Source: Clostridia bacterium (GTDB lineage Bacteria > Bacillota > Clostridia > Christensenellales > Borkfalkiaceae). Taken from it: a stretch of 64,000 bases of DNA. Within the stretch, counting starts at the first letter, position 1; each line of letters opens with the position of its first letter. Of this stretch, positions 58,002-64,000 are shown piece after piece. Below the pieces are notes generated by a model. The model made no database searches. It was given only the letters and a program-made list of their open reading frames with translations, and had not been told where the DNA came from. The stretch spans positions 1 through 64,000 of the forward strand of contig JAJPYR010000077.1 of assembly GCA_021204825.1 (NCBI GenBank), written 5' to 3'. A program made the translations under genes and the position numbers.

Positions 58002-59648
58002 TCACTTTATGAGGCCCGCCTTGAGGCGCGCCTGGCTTCTCTCTGTCCCGAGAATCTTCATTATGGTGCACAGGTCCGGGGAGTTGGGGCTACCCGTTAT
58101 GGCCGTGCGGAGCACTCCCGCCGCGTCTGAGACGCTGCCCGCGAAGCTTTCCGGGGATGCCTTGTACTCGCTGGCCTCTGCGGCAAAGCCTGCCGCTTTT
58201 GCTGCCGCTTTAACCTTTGCAAACCAGGCGGAGTTGTCATCATTGATGTCATATAGCCCGGCGAAGGTCTGTATCATGGTGTTCACTGCATCATCCGGGA
58301 ATGCATATTTGAGGTCCGGATTGTATGTGTCATCAAAGAAGTATGACGTAAGGCGCGTGAACTGCAGCCCCGTCTCTATGTCCTTGCGGCGTTTTTTTGA
58401 TGATGTGCCCATTATGAGGTTCAGAATCTGCAGTATGTACTCCCTGTCCTTCATGTGGGCCTTGTCCGCATCCGTGCCGTAATCCTTTGCCCATTCTGCA
58501 AGAAACTCGTATACATCCTCCGGGTCCATGCGTGAGATTTCATCCCTGGAGATGTCCTTGAGCTTGTCCAGGTCAAAGAGTATGCCGCTCTTGCCCATCT
58601 TCTCCACCTTGAAATTATACTCGCGCCAGTCTGCATCCGGATTCTTGCGGTACCACTCCTCAAAGCCGGAATTCAAGATGGTCATGAGATACTTCATAAC
58701 GGCCGCAGGGCAATAGCCTTCGGAGCGGTAATATTCAAGTGAGAGCTCCGGGTCCTTGCGCTTGGAAAGCTTGCGCTTTGACTCGCCGTCCATCTTCATA
58801 AGTGATGACGTGTGGGCGTATTTGGGAGGCTTGAATCCCAGAACGGAGAATAGCTCCAGATGCACAGGCAGGCTGGAGAGCCACTCTTCGCCGCGTATAA
58901 CGAGCGTTGTGCGCATGAAATGGTCATCTATGGCGTGGGCAAAATGGTACGTAGGGATGCCGTCAGACTTTAAAATCACAATGTCCTGGCTGTTCTCGGG
59001 CACCGTTATCTCGCCCTTTATGACGTCCCTGAACGTGTGCTTCACATTGGAATCGCCCATGGACTTCAGGCGTATCACGTACGGCTTGCCGGCGTCTATA
59101 TTGGAGCAAACCTCTTCCGGGGTGAGATTGCGGCATCTGGCATACTCGCCGTAGTAGCCCGGAGTCTCCTTCCTTTCCGTCTGCAGGGCGCGTGTCTCAT
59201 TAAGATCCTCTTCAGTGCAGAAGCAAGGGTATGCCCTGCCCTCTTCTATGAGCTTCCTCGCAAAGGCACGGTATATCTTCACCCTCTGGCGCTGGTAATA
59301 GGGGCCGTAGAAGTTTGTGAGGGACTGGGTCTCGGCGCCTTCGTCAAACTTCAGGCCGAAGTATTTAAGAGAGTTTATGACGCTTTCAACCGCACCGTCC
59401 ACCTTCCTCTTGTTGTCAGTGTCCTCTATTCTGAGATAGAATATGCCGCCGGAAACATGGGCAGCCCTCTCATCCGCAAGCGCGGAATACAGGTTGCCAA
59501 GGTGTATGAACCCTGTAGGGGACGGCGCAAGCCTCGTGACCTCTGCTCCCTTCGGAAGGCTCCTTACAGGGTACAGGTCCTCGTACTTGGCCGGGTCTAT
59601 AAGGTCCGTGTCCGGTATGATTTTCTTAGCCAATTCTTTCAAGTCCAT
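58002..59648 (-). CDS. gltX: Glutamyl-tRNA synthetase
   Basis: 'VTRLAPSPTGFIHLGNLYSALADERAA', 'RIEDTDNKRKVDGAVE', 'KRKLSKRKDPELS'. Confidence 0.96.
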   Translation of the reverse strand: MDLKELAKKIIPDTDLIDPAKYEDLYPVRSLPKGAEVTRLAPSPTGFIHLGNLYSALADERAAHVSGGIFYLRIEDTDNKRKVDGAVESVINSLKYFGLKFDEGAETQSLTNFYGPYYQRQRVKIYRAFARKLIEEGRAYPCFCTEEDLNETRALQTERKETPGYYGEYARCRNLTPEEVCSNIDAGKPYVIRLKSMGDSNVKHTFRDVIKGEITVPENSQDIVILKSDGIPTYHFAHAIDDHFMRTTLVIRGEEWLSSLPVHLELFSVLGFKPPKYAHTSSLMKMDGESKRKLSKRKDPELSLEYYRSEGYCPAAVMKYLMTILNSGFEEWYRKNPDADWREYNFKVEKMGKSGILFDLDKLKDISRDEISRMDPEDVYEFLAEWAKDYGTDADKAHMKDREYILQILNLIMGTSSKKRRKDIETGLQFTRLTSYFFDDTYNPDLKYAFPDDAVNTMIQTFAGLYDINDDNSAWFAKVKAAAKAAGFAAEASEYKASPESFAGSVSDAAGVLRTAITGSPNSPDLCTIMKILGTERSQARLKAGLIK

Positions 59649-59695
59649 GATGCATGTCACCTGTGTATATAGAATGCCTTGCGGCATGATATGCT

Positions 59696-60613
59696 TTATT
59701 CTGCCTTCCCAGGCTCTGATCCTGCATCAGCCTCCGCGGAGGCTGTGTCTGTCTCTTCAGAACCCGTTTCCGGCTCTTTGGAAGCTGCATCCTTTTCTTT
59801 GATGCCGGTATCTGTGCTGTCTGCGGAAAGATCCGTCTTGGGTGTCTTGGGTGTCCTGGATGTCCTGGGTGTCTTGGGAGTCCCGGATGCTTTAGGCGCC
59901 TTGGGCGCGCTGGGTGTCCTTGCCGCTTTAACGGGGACGGCTTTTGCTGCGTTCTTGCCTGCCGTCTTGCGCTTTGCCTGCCTCGTGGCCTTTATCTTGG
60001 GAAGCTGGCTTGTCATGAACCAGCGGAGGACAAACCACATGATTATAAGCACTTCAAAGACGGCGGCACCAAGATATACCCACTGCACCTGTTCGTACCA
60101 TGACAGAGCAAACTGGAACACAAATTCGGCAGCAATGAGAACACACGACCACAGCACAAGGGATGATGAGACAGCCTGGAAGACCTTGTGCCACCACTTT
60201 ACGCAGAACACAAGAAGGACAATGGACATAGGCAGCGGGGCCACTATAAACACCATCCAGGCATATGAACTTGTACTGGGCACAAAGTGCAGAATCAGGA
60301 ACAGCACAGTTGCCACAAACCACACAAAGACAGCCGAAATGCACGTGATGAGCAGCCTCTTCACGTTTATATGCTTCACCGGCTGAGCAGACTCGGCCAC
60401 GTTCTTCTTTGTGACCAGCTCATCCAGCGTTATTCCGTATATCTTGCATATCTGTATAAGAACCCTTATGTCAGGTATGGCCTCTCCCCTTTCCCATTTG
60501 GATACGGCCTTGTCCGAATAGTTGAGCATCTCCGCAAGCTGCTTCTGAGTAAGGTGTGCCTTGTCCCTCAGCTGCACAAGGTTCTTGGATATGGTCTCTT
60601 TCAGCTCATCCAT
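59696..60613 (-). CDS. XRE-family HTH fused to TM helices and a low-complexity C-terminal tail
   Basis: 'ISKNLVQLRDKAHLTQKQLAEMLNYSDKAVSKWERGEAIPDIRVL', four TM-like segments, tail 'TPKTPRTSRTPKTPKTDLS...'. Confidence 0.85.
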   Translation of the reverse strand: MDELKETISKNLVQLRDKAHLTQKQLAEMLNYSDKAVSKWERGEAIPDIRVLIQICKIYGITLDELVTKKNVAESAQPVKHINVKRLLITCISAVFVWFVATVLFLILHFVPSTSSYAWMVFIVAPLPMSIVLLVFCVKWWHKVFQAVSSSLVLWSCVLIAAEFVFQFALSWYEQVQWVYLGAAVFEVLIIMWFVLRWFMTSQLPKIKATRQAKRKTAGKNAAKAVPVKAARTPSAPKAPKASGTPKTPRTSRTPKTPKTDLSADSTDTGIKEKDAASKEPETGSEETDTASAEADAGSEPGKAE

Positions 60614-60922
60614 ACGGCGATTTTAGCATATGTATGTGAAAATTACAAGCAAATCAGCTTCTCTACTGTGTGTAGAATGTGAAATTACAGCTTAGTAGAA
60701 TTGCACAAACTTTCATCAAAAACGGCACCTGTGTGTCAATTTCGCTCTACTCCGCCAAAGTAGAGTTCTCTAATTTAGTGCACACTGCACAAATAAACAA
60801 CACTCTGTCCAATAATTATTTCACACTTCAGACCGTTCTTTGCCACTTCCATTTCACCGCCTGACGTGATACAATATTTCCTGCCGGAATAAGGCATCCG
60901 GACACTTTGGAGGACACACACC

Positions 60923-61579
60923 ATGACCATACAGGAAGCTATGGAGCAGCGCCATTCCGTGCGCAGCTATCAGGACAGGCCCATCCCTGAAGACATAATC
61001 TCAGCCCTGCAGGCAGAGACAGACGCCTGCAACGCAGAGTCCGGGCTTCATATACAGCTCGTGACCAACGAAAAGGACGCATACAAGGGCAAGTTTGACT
61101 GCTGCAGCGCCTATATAGCCCTCGTAGGCAAGAAGACGGACGACTTCTCAGACCTCTGCGGCTATTACGGCGAACGCATTGCCATTGCCGCCCAGATGCT
61201 TGGACTCAACTCATGCTGGACGGCCCTCTCTGTTTCCAAGGGAGCCGTAAAAAAGAATGTCTCCATCCTTGACGGAGAGAAGCTCTGCATGACCATAGCC
61301 TTGGGATACGGCACCACACAGGGCATGCCTCACAAGTCCAAGTCTCCTGAGAAAGTCTCATCCGCCCCTGCGGATGCCCCCTCATGGTTTGCAGACGGCG
61401 TAGCAGCAGCACTTCTGGCACCCACGGCAATCAACCAGCAGAAGTTCACATTTACCTACACCCCTGACGGCAAGGTTGCCGCCAAGGCCGGCTTCGGCCC
61501 GTATGCAAAGGTAGATTTAGGCATCGTGAAGTACCACTTCGTTGCAGGCTCCGGACAGTCCAGAGACATCTTCGTATAA
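60923..61579 (+). CDS. Nitroreductase family protein
   Basis: 'EAMEQRHSVRSYQDRPIPEDII', 'AAQMLGLNSCWTALS', 'LAPTAINQQKFTF'. Confidence 0.9.
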   Translation: MTIQEAMEQRHSVRSYQDRPIPEDIISALQAETDACNAESGLHIQLVTNEKDAYKGKFDCCSAYIALVGKKTDDFSDLCGYYGERIAIAAQMLGLNSCWTALSVSKGAVKKNVSILDGEKLCMTIALGYGTTQGMPHKSKSPEKVSSAPADAPSWFADGVAAALLAPTAINQQKFTFTYTPDGKVAAKAGFGPYAKVDLGIVKYHFVAGSGQSRDIFV

Positions 61580-61695
61580 AGCCACAGAAAGGCCGTTAGA
61601 AGCGGCTTATATGCACTTATAGCGCATACAGACCAAGATTTAGGGAGAACCGTTTTGGCTCTCCCTTTTGCTTTATGACGCGTGGATTTCATCCG

Positions 61696-62871
61696 CTAGG
61701 TCATATGCTCTTCCATGTACTTCCGGGCGGACTCTCTGATTTCTTCCAATCCCTTCCTCATGCGGCTGGTGTTGTCTGCCATGGCAAGACGGATGCCAAA
61801 GTTCTCCACAAAAGAGAAAAGGTCATGGGCCGGCTTCCTGTCCATGCTCTCTGTGTAGGCAAGAATGTATTTAAGACCGAAGGTGTCATTGGACACAAAC
61901 CTGATGAGCTTCTCGTACCTTTTGCATCTGCGGGGGTGATTCTCTATGTCTGTGACGTTGAAAGCAACCATCTCAGAATCGCCAATCAACTCTCTTATAT
62001 ACAGATAATCTGCAGGGTCAACAAGTGGCATTGTCAATATGGGTTTGTCGCCGGATTTTGAGTAAAACCATGCCGCCAGATCTTTCATTGTACGGCACCA
62101 CTCCATCTTTTTCTCCGCGGAAGCCCTGGCCGGGAACCTGGATGGAAGTACGTACACGGCTTCACGGATTTTGAGTTCAAAGTTGGCAAGCTCTTCCTCG
62201 TCTCCGTTCACAAAGAAGTTCCATAGCCCTCCCCTGCCGTATATGACATCCTCGCAGTCATAGAACGCAATATAGGTCGTATTACATTTATGCTTGTAAT
62301 CAGACTGTCTGAAAGAGGTCACATACCGGTCTTCATAGTCTGAAAAAGGATTGAAATAGCTTTGGTATGAGCAGCCTTCCGGTATGTAAATCTGCTTTTT
62401 GTATGTGCCACCCCATTCGTAATGATACTCAAGCTCTTTGAAGAAGATTTTTTCCCATGTGATGTCAAGCTTATCCTCAAGCTGATGAATGGTGGCTATG
62501 AAGTCTTCATCAGCATCTTCATAATCCCATATGTCCGCATCCCCTAAGGTTGCGTATGCGAACTTGAGAAGGGACTTTATATAATCCCTGTACGGCATGA
62601 GCACATCTCTGTCAAGTTCGGCCACCGTCTCAAGCAAGCAGCCGTTATAATAAGTGCCGTCATCAATTATGGACTGACTGAGAAGATACAAAGCCTGCTC
62701 CAACACAATCTCAGGAAATCCTACATGTATCAAGCACCTCATTACATCCCATTGGCTGAGTTCAAGCTGGGTCTTAAATATGAAATCGTTGTACCATTCA
62801 ACGATATTGTCATCAAGGTGAGTTGTAAATGGTTCTATATGGTATATTTCTTTTATTGTCAAGTCTCGCAT
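61696..62871 (-). CDS. Hypothetical protein (391 aa)
   Basis: Long ORF with no recognised family. Confidence 0.6.
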   Translation of the reverse strand: MRDLTIKEIYHIEPFTTHLDDNIVEWYNDFIFKTQLELSQWDVMRCLIHVGFPEIVLEQALYLLSQSIIDDGTYYNGCLLETVAELDRDVLMPYRDYIKSLLKFAYATLGDADIWDYEDADEDFIATIHQLEDKLDITWEKIFFKELEYHYEWGGTYKKQIYIPEGCSYQSYFNPFSDYEDRYVTSFRQSDYKHKCNTTYIAFYDCEDVIYGRGGLWNFFVNGDEEELANFELKIREAVYVLPSRFPARASAEKKMEWCRTMKDLAAWFYSKSGDKPILTMPLVDPADYLYIRELIGDSEMVAFNVTDIENHPRRCKRYEKLIRFVSNDTFGLKYILAYTESMDRKPAHDLFSFVENFGIRLAMADNTSRMRKGLEEIRESARKYMEEHMT

Positions 62872-62978
62872 AATAACTGCCTTCCCGCCCTGTGCAGCGG
62901 GTTTCTGTAATCAATAAGGGAGGGCCGCTTAGGAGCAGCTCTCCCTTTGAATACATCATGCAGCCTTTTGCGGCGAGG

Positions 62979-64000
62979 TTACTTGCCCCAGACATCTTCG
63001 GCTATCTCCTTGACGAGGCGCAGTTTTGCCCACTGCTGCTGTTCGGTGAGCTTGTTGCCTATCTCGCAGGACGCGAAGCCGCACTGCGGGGAAAGGCAAA
63101 GGCGCTCCAGGGGGATGTATTTGGAAGCTTCTTCTATGCGGGCCTTTACGGCGTTTTTGTCCTCAAGGAAAGGACTCTTTGTTGTTATGAGGCCCAGGAC
63201 AATCTTCTTGTCCGGGGAGACGTACTTCAGGGGCTCGAAGGAGCCGGAGCGGGCGTCATCGTATTCGAGGAAGAACGCATTTACGTTCTCGCCGCCGAAG
63301 ACAAGCTCGGCTATGGAATCGTAGCCGCCCTGGCACGCCCATGTGGAATGGAAGTTGCCGCGGCAGATGTGGCTGTTGATTACCAGATCTTCGGGCTTCC
63401 CCTCAATGGCCATGTTGTTCATCTGCACAAACTGCTTCTCAAGGACCTTCAGCTCTTCCTTGCTGCGGCCGAATATAAACTCTGCCGTAGGGTCCACAAA
63501 GCACCCCCAGGTGCAGTCATCGAACTGGATGTTGCGGCATCCGGCGGCGTACAGCTGCTGGATAACCTTCTTGTAGCCCGCGGCAATGTCTGCCATCAGG
63601 GCATCCATGTCCACGCCGCCTCCGGGCAGAGGATAGTACTTCCCGGTGGCCTCCATGCTCATGGGGAAGATCATCTGCTCCAGGAACTGTGCAGGAGCAG
63701 GCATTGTCTGCTTTGCGGCAGTGTTTGCGTCTTCAAAGGACTTTATGTAGCGGTAATGGGACACGAAGGGATGCTCTCCCTCCAGGGAGACCCTGCCGTT
63801 CAGATAAGTGTCATCTATCATGGCCGGCTCATCGTGGAAAGGTATTCCGCTGGCAGTCTTGGTATGGGTCACGCCCTGGAATCCCCACATGAAGTCCAGA
63901 TGCCAGGTGGCTCTTCTGAACTCGCCGTCCGTTATGATGTGGTATCCCAGAACCTTCTGGCGTGCAACCACTTCGGCTATGGCGTCATCCTCAACGGCCT
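62979..64000 (-). CDS. Cobalamin-independent methionine synthase (MetE C-terminal-like) family protein, truncated by window edge
   Basis: 'GYHIITDGEFRRATWHLDFMWG', 'NIQFDDCTWGCFVD', 'INSHICRGN', 'LCLSPQCGFASCEIGN'; frame open to 64000. Confidence 0.88.
   Translation of the reverse strand, partial: AVEDDAIAEVVARQKVLGYHIITDGEFRRATWHLDFMWGFQGVTHTKTASGIPFHDEPAMIDDTYLNGRVSLEGEHPFVSHYRYIKSFEDANTAAKQTMPAPAQFLEQMIFPMSMEATGKYYPLPGGGVDMDALMADIAAGYKKVIQQLYAAGCRNIQFDDCTWGCFVDPTAEFIFGRSKEELKVLEKQFVQMNNMAIEGKPEDLVINSHICRGNFHSTWACQGGYDSIAELVFGGENVNAFFLEYDDARSGSFEPLKYVSPDKKIVLGLITTKSPFLEDKNAVKARIEEASKYIPLERLCLSPQCGFASCEIGNKLTEQQQWAKLRLVKEIAEDVWGK

Noticed and set aside
1-64000. tRNA or rRNA genes
   Set aside because: None recognised by eye; a tRNAscan/Infernal run would be needed to exclude them.

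Overview
The window is a chromosomal segment of a moderately GC-rich, low-G+C-type anaerobe (Clostridia-like gene content; taxonomy is inference). Most genes lie on the minus strand. Housekeeping genes include uvrD/pcrA, rpsU (59 aa, missing from the supplied ORF track), valS, an M18 aminopeptidase, clpC-mcsB-mcsA, gltX, and a NifU-like + GGGtGRT pair. There is also a sugar kinase/isomerase/aldolase operon, an ApbE + NusG_II pair, and ABC, MATE and AEC transporters. Two accessory zones stand out. (1) At 16.2-19.4 kb there is a small AT-richer island: an orphan CdiA-C-like nuclease, a DUF4417-like protein, a zinc-ribbon-like protein, and an ImmA/IrrE + XRE pair with good promoters and repeated operator-like sites. 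(2) At 31.9-47.0 kb there is a ~15 kb unidirectional gene array, and this is the main discovery candidate. A Zn-macrodomain (protein-ADP-ribose hydrolase-like) gene, preceded by a strong sigma-70-type promoter, is followed by 16 consecutive divergent paralogs of one protein family, and the array ends at a hairpin. The paralogs share an N-terminal '[PE]EN-x-x-G-x-x-K-L-L-x-K-Y' motif, an SseB-like core ('P-x-Y/F-T-R/S ... NP-[DG]') and a C-terminal Sm/SH3-like strand pattern following 'GEDLFP'. Fourteen copies look intact, one has an in-frame amber codon, and one is 5'-truncated with a frameshift. I found no rRNA, tRNA or CRISPR by eye. All family names come from reading the translations; no database search was run.
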